A DNA stretch of 64,000 nt. It comes from Christensenellaceae bacterium (GTDB lineage: Bacteria; Bacillota; Clostridia; Christensenellales; Aristaeellaceae). Below the pieces are notes generated by a model. That model searched no databases and had not been told where the DNA came from. It saw nothing but the letters and a program-made list of their open reading frames with translations. Each line of letters begins with the position of its first letter. The first letter of the stretch is position 1. The stretch covers positions 1 through 64,000 of the forward strand of contig JAAYRU010000029.1 of the NCBI GenBank assembly GCA_012518615.1. The letters are read 5' to 3'. Made by a program: the position numbers and the translations under genes. Positions 35,428 through 43,843 of the stretch are shown piece by piece.

Positions 35428-36585
35428 ATGGTTAGGGGAATATATAACGGCATTATTGTCACGCCAAAAGGCGAAATTAAGGACAAGATGCTGTATTTTG
35501 ATGACAAAATACTTGCGATAGAAGACGATGGCTTCATGCAGGTTGAAGAAAAGATAGATGCAGGCGGTAAATATATTATCCCGGGACTTGTGGATATACA
35601 TATACACGGATACCATGGCGAGGATATATCAGATGGCAGCGAAGAAGGTCTTCGCATAATGGCAAAAGGCATACTGGAAAATGGCGTAAGCTCCTTTTTA
35701 CCCACTACTATGACTGTGCCTTGGGATGAAATAGTCGCAGCATTTGAGCTTACAAAAAGCATGATGCCGGAAAGCCAAACGCCAAAATTTATTGGCGCTG
35801 AGATACTAGGCGTACATGCGGAAGGTCCATATGTAAACCCCAAAAGAAAGGGCGCGCAGGCGGATACCAACATACTCCCGCCCGATGCTTCTCGTATGCT
35901 CCCCTATAAGGACATTATAAAGAAAATCACCCTAGCCCCCGAAATGCCGGGCGGCATTGAGTGCATTAAAGAGATTACAGAGAACAGCGATATAAGGGTT
36001 TCACTCGGCCATACGGACGCAGGCTATGATACGATTGTAGAAGCGGTAAAGGCGGGAGCTTCGCATATCACCCACCTATTTAACGCTATGACGGGGCTTA
36101 ACCACAGGGAACCCGGCGTTGTGGGCGCCGCGCTTACAGAGGATGTAGTGTGCGAACTTATAGCCGATTGTTTCCATATACACCCGGGGCTATTCTCGCT
36201 TGTGTATAAAGCTAAGAAGGATAAGCTTGTACTTATTACAGACTGCACAAGAGCCGGCGGTCTTGAGGACGGAGAATATACTCTAGGTGGACAACCCATA
36301 TTTGTAAAGGGCGTTGAATGCCGCCTTGCGGACGGCACCATAGCAGGCAGCGTGCTAAGATTAAACCATGCAGCAAAAAACCTATACGAAAACACCGACA
36401 TTCCCCTTTATGAGGCTATAAACGCAGCCTCCCTTTACCCCGCAAGAGCCATAGGCCTTGACGGGAATAAAGGCTCGCTCGATATAGGCAAGGATGCCGA
36501 TATAGCCATTATGGACGCATCCTTCAATATATATAACACCTTCGTTAGAGGTATAGAAAAATTTAGCAAAGGAGCACAGCAATGA
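35428..36585 (+). CDS. nagA: N-acetylglucosamine-6-phosphate deacetylase
   Basis: A 385-residue amidohydrolase that removes acetate from GlcNAc 6-phosphate in the cytoplasm. Metal ligands appear in DIHIHG (His58, His60), GVHAEGPY (Glu), SLGHTDAGYD and HLFNAM. GGGAGGGG precedes ATG 35428. Its stop overlaps the start of the ROK gene (ATGA), so the two should be made together. No nagB is in the window, so glucosamine 6-phosphate must be handled elsewhere. Confidence 0.95.
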   Translation: MVRGIYNGIIVTPKGEIKDKMLYFDDKILAIEDDGFMQVEEKIDAGGKYIIPGLVDIHIHGYHGEDISDGSEEGLRIMAKGILENGVSSFLPTTMTVPWDEIVAAFELTKSMMPESQTPKFIGAEILGVHAEGPYVNPKRKGAQADTNILPPDASRMLPYKDIIKKITLAPEMPGGIECIKEITENSDIRVSLGHTDAGYDTIVEAVKAGASHITHLFNAMTGLNHREPGVVGAALTEDVVCELIADCFHIHPGLFSLVYKAKKDKLVLITDCTRAGGLEDGEYTLGGQPIFVKGVECRLADGTIAGSVLRLNHAAKNLYENTDIPLYEAINAASLYPARAIGLDGNKGSLDIGKDADIAIMDASFNIYNTFVRGIEKFSKGAQQ

Positions 36586-37967
36586 AACTAAAATTCACAC
36601 CCGAACTCGACCCTAAGTTCGCCCCTCTTTCCGTAGCATTCAGGGATTACCAGGAAAAGCTTAAAGGCGCGGAGAAAAAGCAGAAATTCGTATGCGCAAT
36701 CGAGAGGAGCGGCGGTTTCTCAACCCCGTGGAGCTGCGATATCTTCCCCGATGGCGTAGAGGAAGAGAGCACCATAGCCCTGTTTGACCGTATTATAAAG
36801 GGCCTGCTTTGGATGTATGGCGGCTATAAGATTAAGCTTTCCGGCTCTAAAGCTATCTATGAGCATATTAAAAAAGTATACACCCGCGAAGGCGAGCGCG
36901 CATTTGACGTAGACCATATGGAAACCGTATACGAACAGCCCTTCGAGGTAGAATACTATGAGGACGCTTCCCTTATAGAAAAGCCCATCGAAAGCGCAAA
37001 GAACATAGGCAAACACCTTGACGGCTGCAGGATAGGCTTTGATGCCGGCGGCAGCGATAGGAAGGTAAGCGCGGTTATAGACGGCGAGCCTGTGTACTCA
37101 GAAGAAGTAGTATGGCACCCCAAAATCAACTCAGACCCCCAATACCATTATGATGGCATATATGCAGCTATGAAAACAGCCGCCTCCCATATGCCCCGCG
37201 TTGATGCCATAGGCGTTAGCAGCGCAGGCAACTATGTAGACAACAAGATAATGGTTGCGTCCCTCTTCCTGCAGGTACCTAGGGATAAGTTCGACAAGCA
37301 TGTAAAAAACATGTACATAGACATAGCCAAGAAGTTCGGCGATGTGCCGCTTGAAGTTGCCAACGACGGAGACGTTACCGCGCTTGCAGGCGCAATGAAT
37401 CTGGACAGCGGAAATGTGCTTGGCATAGCAATGGGCACAAGCGAAGCCGGCGGATATGTAGATGAAAACATGCATATTATGGGCTGGTTAAATGAGCTTG
37501 CATTCGTGCCGATAGACGCAAACCCCGATGCTATGGTAGACGAATGGTCGGGCGACTATGGCTGCGGCGTTAAGTACTTCTCTCAGGACGGTGTAATTAA
37601 GCTCGCGCCCGCTGCAGGTATAGAGCTTGATGAGGCGCTATCCCCCGCTGAAAAGCTTAAGGTAGTGCAGAAACACCTCGCCGAAGGTCATGAAGGCGCG
37701 AAGAAGATATTTGAAAGCATAGGAGTATACTTCGGCTATGCAATCGCCTACTATGCGCTGTTCTACGATATTAAACATGTGCTTATCCTTGGCAGGGTTA
37801 CCTCCGGCGATGGCGGTACGCTAATGCTCAAAAACGCTCAAAAGGTACTTGATAATGAGTTCCCAGAGCTTGCAAAGAAGCTGGAGCTTAACATACCGGA
37901 CGAGCAGAGCCGCAGGGTAGGTCAGTCAGTTGCAGCTGCAAGCCTACCTGAAATAGTAAAAAAGTAA
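36582..37967 (+). CDS. Divergent ROK-family protein with an N-terminal extension
   Basis: A 461-residue protein, much longer than usual ROK kinases (about 300). Residues 1-150 are an extension of unknown fold. The ROK phosphate-binding loop starts at about 152 (IGFDAGGSDRKVSAV), and EVANDGDVTALAGA holds the catalytic Asp equivalent, followed by GIAMGTSEAGGY. The usual ROK zinc motif CxCGxxGC is missing; only one Cys (YGCGVKYF) lies there. Coupled to nagA, it may phosphorylate an N-acetylated amino sugar, but a non-enzymatic or regulatory role is possible. Confidence 0.8.
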   Translation: MKLKFTPELDPKFAPLSVAFRDYQEKLKGAEKKQKFVCAIERSGGFSTPWSCDIFPDGVEEESTIALFDRIIKGLLWMYGGYKIKLSGSKAIYEHIKKVYTREGERAFDVDHMETVYEQPFEVEYYEDASLIEKPIESAKNIGKHLDGCRIGFDAGGSDRKVSAVIDGEPVYSEEVVWHPKINSDPQYHYDGIYAAMKTAASHMPRVDAIGVSSAGNYVDNKIMVASLFLQVPRDKFDKHVKNMYIDIAKKFGDVPLEVANDGDVTALAGAMNLDSGNVLGIAMGTSEAGGYVDENMHIMGWLNELAFVPIDANPDAMVDEWSGDYGCGVKYFSQDGVIKLAPAAGIELDEALSPAEKLKVVQKHLAEGHEGAKKIFESIGVYFGYAIAYYALFYDIKHVLILGRVTSGDGGTLMLKNAQKVLDNEFPELAKKLELNIPDEQSRRVGQSVAAASLPEIVKK

Positions 37968-37997
37968 GCTAATTTTTGTATAAACTACAATGGCATT

Positions 37998-38021
37998 CCC
38001 CCGCTTATATACGGGGGTTTT
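37998..38021 (+). terminator. Terminator of the nagA operon
   Basis: CCCCCG (37998-38003) pairs with CGGGGG (38012-38017) and TTTTA follows. Confidence 0.75.
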
Positions 38022-38086
38022 ATTTGCCATGCCTAAGCTTAAATAATCCCAAATTTTTACTTTTTTGTGCATAGTTAGAGTTTTTT

Positions 38087-38095
38087 TGGTATTAT
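38087..38095 (+). promoter_or_regulatory. Possible extended -10 promoter of purR
   Basis: TGGTATTAT (38087-38095) is an extended -10 element about 32 bp before the TTG start. There is no good -35 box. No PurBox was recognised by eye. Confidence 0.4.
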
Positions 38096-38126
38096 ATATC
38101 TATTCTATGGTTAGGAGTTTATTGTA

Positions 38127-38954
38127 TTGTCTAAATTTAAACGCGCGCAAAGAATAGCAATAATAAGCCGTATGCTTGTGGAAAACCCAAGCAGCGTTTT
38201 TACGCTCTCCAGCTTTTCTAAAAAGTTTGGGGCGGCAAAGTCTACGCTTAGTGAAGATGTCGCTCTTATTGCGGACGCATTCGAGAAGGAAGGCATAGGC
38301 AGAGTTATTACAAAACAGGGCGTGCTTGGCGGGGTATATTATTGCCCGCATTTTTCTGTTGATAGGGCATATGAAGAGGTAAATAATGTAAGTCGCATGT
38401 TAAATGACCCAAGGCGCATACTGCCCGGCGGCTTTCTATACTGGTCTGATATACTTTCAACGCCAAATATTGTAAATACGCTCGCTTCAATAATAGCTAT
38501 GGAATATTTAAATTCCGAGGCTGATTTTGTGCTCACAATGGAAACAAAGGGCATACCCTTTGCATTTGCTGTTGCCCACCTGCTTGGAGTGCCTCTGCTT
38601 GTTGCAAGACGCACTAGCAAAGTATACGAGGGAAGCTCTGTAAGCATAAACTATTTTTCGGGAAAAGGCAGTTTAGAGGCTATGTCGCTCCCTAAGCGCG
38701 CAGCAAAGGCAGGTGAAAAGGCGCTTATTATAGATGATTTTATAAGCGATGGCGGCACAGCCCTTGGTATGTGCACACTTATGAAGGAATTTAATGTGCA
38801 TATAGCCGGCATGGCATTTATGCTGTCTGAAGAGCCTCGCAAGGCGCGGCATGTATCGGGCGATATTTCTCTTATGACGCTAAGCCGCTCCAGCGAAGCG
38901 CCTCCATATGTGCAGCCCGCCCAGTGGCTTAAGGAGCGCAGGAGCAAAGAATGA
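38127..38954 (+). CDS. purR: Pur operon repressor PurR (Bacillus type)
   Basis: A 275-residue regulator. An N-terminal winged-helix DNA-binding domain (about 1-75, RIAIISRMLVENPSSVF-like) is joined to a phosphoribosyltransferase-like domain. The PRPP loop is ALIIDDFISDGGTA, near residue 205. In Bacillus subtilis PurR represses purine genes and PRPP releases it. The start is TTG 38127 with AGGAG 9 nt upstream. It is first in a long co-directional run and overlaps pth by 4 nt. Confidence 0.94.
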   Translation: MSKFKRAQRIAIISRMLVENPSSVFTLSSFSKKFGAAKSTLSEDVALIADAFEKEGIGRVITKQGVLGGVYYCPHFSVDRAYEEVNNVSRMLNDPRRILPGGFLYWSDILSTPNIVNTLASIIAMEYLNSEADFVLTMETKGIPFAFAVAHLLGVPLLVARRTSKVYEGSSVSINYFSGKGSLEAMSLPKRAAKAGEKALIIDDFISDGGTALGMCTLMKEFNVHIAGMAFMLSEEPRKARHVSGDISLMTLSRSSEAPPYVQPAQWLKERRSKE

Positions 38955-39517
38955 AAGTAATAATAGGCCTTGGAAACCCGGGCATAAACTATGTATACAC
39001 CCGCCATAATGTGGGCTTTAGAACGGTAGATAGAATAGCAGAAAAATGCGGCTCTAAAAGGGAGAGGAATACTCTTTCATCTATATTAATAGACACCGAA
39101 TATAAGGGCGAAAGGTTTATACTTGCAAAGCCCCAAACATATATGAATTTAAGCGGCAGAGCCGTTCGAGAGATTATGCATTGGTATAAGCTTAAAGCTG
39201 AAGATATTTTAATAATATCCGACGATATTGATTTGCCCCTTGGCAAAATACGCCTTCGCCCTCACGGCGGTGCTGGCACGCATAACGGGCTTCGCAGCAT
39301 AATAGCTGAAACATCTACGGATAAATTCCCAAGGGTTAGGATAGGTATAGGCAGTCCGCCTGAACAAATGGAGCTTGCTTCTTGGGTGCTTTCTAAATTT
39401 ACAGATGAGGATATGGATATTATAAACCCCGCAATAGATAGGGCTGCAAACGCGGCGCTTGAATTTGTTCTATACGATATAGAGCGGGCTATGAACCTGT
39501 ACAATTCAAATAAATGA
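38951..39517 (+). CDS. pth: Peptidyl-tRNA hydrolase
   Basis: A 188-residue enzyme that frees tRNA from drop-off peptides. Catalytic features are GLGNPG with Asn10, His19 in TRHNVGF, the KPQTYMNLSG segment, and Asp in SDDIDLPLG. The length is normal. It overlaps purR and mfd by ATGA on both sides, the same purR-pth-mfd order (without intervening genes) as in the broader Bacillus neighbourhood. Confidence 0.97.
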   Translation: MKVIIGLGNPGINYVYTRHNVGFRTVDRIAEKCGSKRERNTLSSILIDTEYKGERFILAKPQTYMNLSGRAVREIMHWYKLKAEDILIISDDIDLPLGKIRLRPHGGAGTHNGLRSIIAETSTDKFPRVRIGIGSPPEQMELASWVLSKFTDEDMDIINPAIDRAANAALEFVLYDIERAMNLYNSNK

Positions 39518-42500
39518 GCAGTATTTTTGAGCCGCTTTTTGAAAGTGTAGACTTTAAAAATATAGTAGATAGCATAGGCAGCTGCATTGCCCTTTACGAT
39601 ATGCCTGAAAGCATGAGGGTGTTTGTTGCAAGCGCAATATCCCAATATACGGGCAGACAACTTATATATATTGCGCCTAGCGCTAAGGCTGCTGAGCGTA
39701 TTTCACATAACGCCTCATCATTACTGGGTGGCGCGGCAGGGCATATTACATACCAAGATATTCAGTTCGTTCAGGGCACATACAGCAAGGAGAGAACCCT
39801 TCAAAACAGAAGGGTACTAAGCGATGTAATAAAAGGCGATATTAAAATGCTATGCCTGTCGCCGGAATGCCTTATGCAGCGCTTTCCCCTGCCTGATTTT
39901 ACCAATATCATAATAAATATAGGCGATATATATGAGCCGCAGGAATTAATAAAAACGCTTGTAAACCTAGGCTATGAGCGGGTATCCATGGTAGAAGGCA
40001 AGGGGCAGTGCGCGCTTAGGGGAGATATACTAGATATATTCCCTCCGCTAGATGATATCCCATACAGAATAGAGTTTTTCGACACCGAGATAGACAGCAT
40101 ACGCCCCTTTGACACGCTTAGCCAAAGGAGCGAAAGCGGGATTAATAGCATAGAAATATCCCCCGCGCCCTTTTATATTATTGAAGAAAGCAAAAGGGAA
40201 TATGCGGCAGAAAACATAATTAACCTTATAGAAAACGACAGCGAAAATGCGGAAACAGCATCAGGAGCGGCTCCACTTAGCAATATAGGCAGGATGGAGC
40301 TTGATATGCAGCGCCTTAAAGCCACCGGCTTTTTCCCAAGCATACATCTATGGTACCCGCTTATTGAAGAAACGCTACCCATAGAAAGCTATATAAAAAA
40401 CGCCATAATAGTTATAGATACTCCAAACAGCGTGTTCAGCCGTATAGAGAGGGAACATGCTGCCTTTTTAGATTCACTAAAACAGGCTGTTCTTCGCGGC
40501 GATGCTATAAAAAAGCAGGCGGAACTTTGCTACACGGTAGACGAAATAAAGCAAAGGCTTTTAACAGCTAAGCCTATAATAATGCAGGATATGCTGCTTG
40601 CGCTTTCAGGCTTTGTGCCTGAAAAGCTGTTTAAGCTGAGCGCAAAATCCACAAATGAAATGTACAGGGGCAATTTTGCCGAGCTTTCAAAGGGCATAAA
40701 AGAATATATAGGGAACGGCTATGCGGTAGGCATAGCAACGCAGAGCGAAAACAGGGCAAAGCGCATACAGAGTGCGCTATCGCTTGAAGGCTTTGCTATG
40801 CCTGATTTTACCCCTGACGATTACTCGCTCACGCACGGCAAGGCTGTTTTTATACCCATATCTTACTATGAGGGTTTTGTATCTAACAGCGCAAAAATCG
40901 CAATAATAACTCAGAGTGATTTATACGGCAGCACGCAGAGAAAGCGAGTATCCTCCTCCAAATCCCGTCCAATAGAAGCTTTTATTGAGCTTAACAAGGG
41001 GGATTATGTCGTTCACGAAATGCACGGCATAGGCGTGTACGAGGGCACTGTAAGGCTGCAAAGCGAGGGCACATGGAGGGATTATCTATACATACGCTAC
41101 CAAGGCTCAGACAAGCTGTATATACCCGTTGACCAGTTCGACAGGGTACAAAAATATATAGGCAGCGAGGGCTATGAACCTAAGCTAGATTCGCTAAACA
41201 GCACATCTTGGCAAAAGCAGAAGGCGAAGGTAAAATCCTCGCTTAAAAAGCTTGCGTTTAACCTAGTTGAGCTTTACGCGCAGAGGGAAGCCACCCCAGG
41301 CTTCGCGTTTGAGCCCTCCCCTGCTTGGGAGGAAGAATTTAACGATAATTTTGAATTTGAACTTACCCCCGACCAGCAAAGCGCAATAGATGAAGTACTA
41401 TCCGATATGGAAAAACCTAAGAACATGGATAGGCTGCTGCTTGGCGATGTTGGCTTTGGAAAGACAGAGGTTGCTATGCGTGCTGCTTTTAGAGCAGTAA
41501 TTAACGGCAAGCAGGTTGCCCTGCTTGCCCCAACCACCATACTTGTTGAGCAACATTACCACAGCTTTATAAGGCGCTTTAGGGGTTTTCCTGTTAAAAT
41601 AGCAAAGTTAAGCCGCTTTCAAAGCCCTGCACAAAACAAAAATACTCTAGCCGCTCTTTACAGGGGGGAAATAGACATAGTAATAGGCACTCACAGGCTG
41701 CTTTCAAAGGATGTAATGTTCAAAAACCTAGGGCTACTTATAGTAGATGAGGAGCAGCGCTTTGGCGTTGGGCATAAAGAGAGCATAAAAAATATTAAGA
41801 AAACGGTAGATGTGCTGACGCTATCCGCAACTCCCATACCAAGAACGCTGCATATGAGCATGGTGGGGATTCGGGATATGAGTATTATAGAAACTCCCCC
41901 GGAGGAAAGACAGCCCGTGCAAAGCTATGTGGTATCATCAAGCGCGGCGCTTATAAGGGATGTAATACTAAGGGAGCTAGGGCGCGGCGGTCAGGTATAT
42001 TTCCTATACAACAGGGTACAGCGCATGGAGGATTTTTCCGCAAGGTTAAGGCGTCTTGTGCCGGAAGCAAAAATCGCAATCGCTCACGGGCAGCTTAGGA
42101 GCAATGCGCTTGAAGATATAATGATGGATTTTTCCATGGGCAGGTATGATGTGTTGCTCTGCTCCACAATAATAGAAAACGGGCTTGATATACCCAATGT
42201 AAATACGCTTATAGTATATGATGCGGATAGATTTGGCTTAGGGCAATTATACCAGCTTCGGGGCAGGGTAGGCAGGTCTGCAAGGAAGGCATACGCATAT
42301 TTCCTAGTGCGCCCGGATAAGGCGCTGTCTGAAGTAGCGGAAAAAAGGCTCTCCGCAATAAAACAGTTTACCGAATTTGGCGCGGGCTTCCGCATAGCCA
42401 TGAGGGATATACAGATACGCGGCGCGGGCAATATATTTGGACCTGAGCAGTCCGGCCAAATGAGCGCAATAGGCTATGATATGTACTGCAAAATGCTAGA

Positions 42501-43020
42501 GCGCGCTGTGCTTTCAGCTCAGGGCAAACTTGTAGAAGATACAGAAAGAGATACAAGGGTGGATATGAATATAAACGCCTATCTGCCTGAAAGCTATGTA
42601 GAAGGTCAAGCGCAGAGGATAGAAATATATAAGCGCATATCTTGGATAAAAAATAACTATGACAAACAGGAATTAATAGCCCTGCTAATAGACCGCTTCG
42701 GTGAGCCGCCAGAAGAAGTAATAGCGCTTATAAACATTGCGCTACTCCGCTCACTTGCAAGCAACATAGGCAGCGACCTTGTTATGTATAAGGACGGCAT
42801 ACTAACTCTAAGGCTTAACCCGGATTATATAAAAGACCCCGAAATGCTTTTATATATATTAAAAGATGAAAGCAGTATAAGGCTTACATCAGGCAAAACC
42901 ACAAGGCTGCTTATAAAAGCGGGTAAAGACGCGGAAGAAGCTCTAAAACTCGGCATAGAAACGCTTGAAAGGCTTAATAACAAGCTTAGTATGGCACAAA
43001 TTGACAATAAGCGTGGATAA
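39514..43020 (+). CDS. mfd: Transcription-repair coupling factor
   Basis: A 1168-residue translocase that removes RNA polymerase stalled at lesions and recruits UvrA. The UvrB-like N-terminal module is followed by an RNA-polymerase-interacting domain (ELNKGDYVVHEMHGIGVYEG near 490-510). The helicase core then has GDVGFGKTE near residue 645, the DEEQ box near 744, SATPIPRTL, and the RGRVGRS motif, and a C-terminal TRCF domain ends it. It overlaps pth by 4 nt. Both uvrA and uvrC are also in this window. Confidence 0.98.
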   Translation: MSSIFEPLFESVDFKNIVDSIGSCIALYDMPESMRVFVASAISQYTGRQLIYIAPSAKAAERISHNASSLLGGAAGHITYQDIQFVQGTYSKERTLQNRRVLSDVIKGDIKMLCLSPECLMQRFPLPDFTNIIINIGDIYEPQELIKTLVNLGYERVSMVEGKGQCALRGDILDIFPPLDDIPYRIEFFDTEIDSIRPFDTLSQRSESGINSIEISPAPFYIIEESKREYAAENIINLIENDSENAETASGAAPLSNIGRMELDMQRLKATGFFPSIHLWYPLIEETLPIESYIKNAIIVIDTPNSVFSRIEREHAAFLDSLKQAVLRGDAIKKQAELCYTVDEIKQRLLTAKPIIMQDMLLALSGFVPEKLFKLSAKSTNEMYRGNFAELSKGIKEYIGNGYAVGIATQSENRAKRIQSALSLEGFAMPDFTPDDYSLTHGKAVFIPISYYEGFVSNSAKIAIITQSDLYGSTQRKRVSSSKSRPIEAFIELNKGDYVVHEMHGIGVYEGTVRLQSEGTWRDYLYIRYQGSDKLYIPVDQFDRVQKYIGSEGYEPKLDSLNSTSWQKQKAKVKSSLKKLAFNLVELYAQREATPGFAFEPSPAWEEEFNDNFEFELTPDQQSAIDEVLSDMEKPKNMDRLLLGDVGFGKTEVAMRAAFRAVINGKQVALLAPTTILVEQHYHSFIRRFRGFPVKIAKLSRFQSPAQNKNTLAALYRGEIDIVIGTHRLLSKDVMFKNLGLLIVDEEQRFGVGHKESIKNIKKTVDVLTLSATPIPRTLHMSMVGIRDMSIIETPPEERQPVQSYVVSSSAALIRDVILRELGRGGQVYFLYNRVQRMEDFSARLRRLVPEAKIAIAHGQLRSNALEDIMMDFSMGRYDVLLCSTIIENGLDIPNVNTLIVYDADRFGLGQLYQLRGRVGRSARKAYAYFLVRPDKALSEVAEKRLSAIKQFTEFGAGFRIAMRDIQIRGAGNIFGPEQSGQMSAIGYDMYCKMLERAVLSAQGKLVEDTERDTRVDMNINAYLPESYVEGQAQRIEIYKRISWIKNNYDKQELIALLIDRFGEPPEEVIALINIALLRSLASNIGSDLVMYKDGILTLRLNPDYIKDPEMLLYILKDESSIRLTSGKTTRLLIKAGKDAEEALKLGIETLERLNNKLSMAQIDNKRG

Positions 43021-43050
43021 CATTATCATATCCTAAAAGGAGGAATAATT

Positions 43051-43578
43051 ATGTTTGATAGACCTAAGTTTACAATCACAATGCAAAACGGGGATATAAT
43101 AAAGGGAGAACTGTACCCCGAAGTTGCGCCCGAAAGCGTGGGCAATTTTATAGAACTTGCCAATTACGGCTTTTATGACGGACTTTCCTTCCACAGGGTA
43201 ATACCCGACTTTATGATACAGGGCGGCTGCCCCAATGGCAACGGAACAGGCGGTCCCGGCTACTGCATTAAGGGTGAATTTAACGCAAACGGATTTGAAA
43301 ACCCCTTAAAACATGAATACGGGGTACTTAGCATGGCAAGGAGTATGGCGAATGACTCCGCCGGCTCACAATTCTTTATAATGACATCTACATCCCCCCA
43401 CCTTGACGGCAATTACGCGGCATTCGGCAAGGTGTTTGAAAACTTGGAAGCGGTAGAAAAAATAGTAAATGTAAAGCGCGATAAGAATGATATGCCTATA
43501 GAGCGGCAGGAGATTGAATCCATTCGCGTTGAAACATATGAAAAATACCCCTTCAGAAAGCTTAAAGCATATGGATAA
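43051..43578 (+). CDS. Cyclophilin-type peptidyl-prolyl isomerase
   Basis: A 175-residue cytoplasmic cyclophilin without a signal peptide. FHRVIPDFMIQGG holds the catalytic Arg, and GSQFFIMTSTSPHLDGNYAAFG is the second half of the active site. It catalyses cis-trans isomerisation of X-Pro bonds. AAAGGAGG lies before ATG 43051. Its end overlaps the zapA-like gene by 8 nt. Confidence 0.95.
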   Translation: MFDRPKFTITMQNGDIIKGELYPEVAPESVGNFIELANYGFYDGLSFHRVIPDFMIQGGCPNGNGTGGPGYCIKGEFNANGFENPLKHEYGVLSMARSMANDSAGSQFFIMTSTSPHLDGNYAAFGKVFENLEAVEKIVNVKRDKNDMPIERQEIESIRVETYEKYPFRKLKAYG

Positions 43579-43843
43579 GAATACTTACACCGTAACGCTT
43601 GCGGGGCGCAGGTTTACGCTTTCCTCCTCTGAAGATAGCGAGCATATATCCCGCATAGTAAATATAACGGAAGAAAACATCTCAAACATAATGTCGCTCG
43701 ATAGACGAATAAGCTTTGAAACCGCAGTTACCGTTACCGCGCTACGCTTTGCGGAAGAGATAATACGCCTTGAGGAAGATAATACCCGCTTAAGACGCTC
43801 ACTTGATGAAGCTAATCAGGATAAAACAAGCCTTAAAAAATGA
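43571..43843 (+). CDS. zapA: ZapA-like cell division protein
   Basis: A 90-residue protein. An N-terminal beta-rich part (TYTVTLAGRRFTLSSSED) and a long C-terminal helix that should form a coiled coil (IIRLEEDNTRLRRSLDEAN) match ZapA, which cross-links FtsZ filaments. ATG 43571 is chosen because the frame upstream of it lies within the cyclophilin gene and adds a tail unlike the family. It overlaps both neighbours. zapA next to mutS2 is a common arrangement in Firmicutes. Confidence 0.85.
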   Translation: MDKNTYTVTLAGRRFTLSSSEDSEHISRIVNITEENISNIMSLDRRISFETAVTVTALRFAEEIIRLEEDNTRLRRSLDEANQDKTSLKK

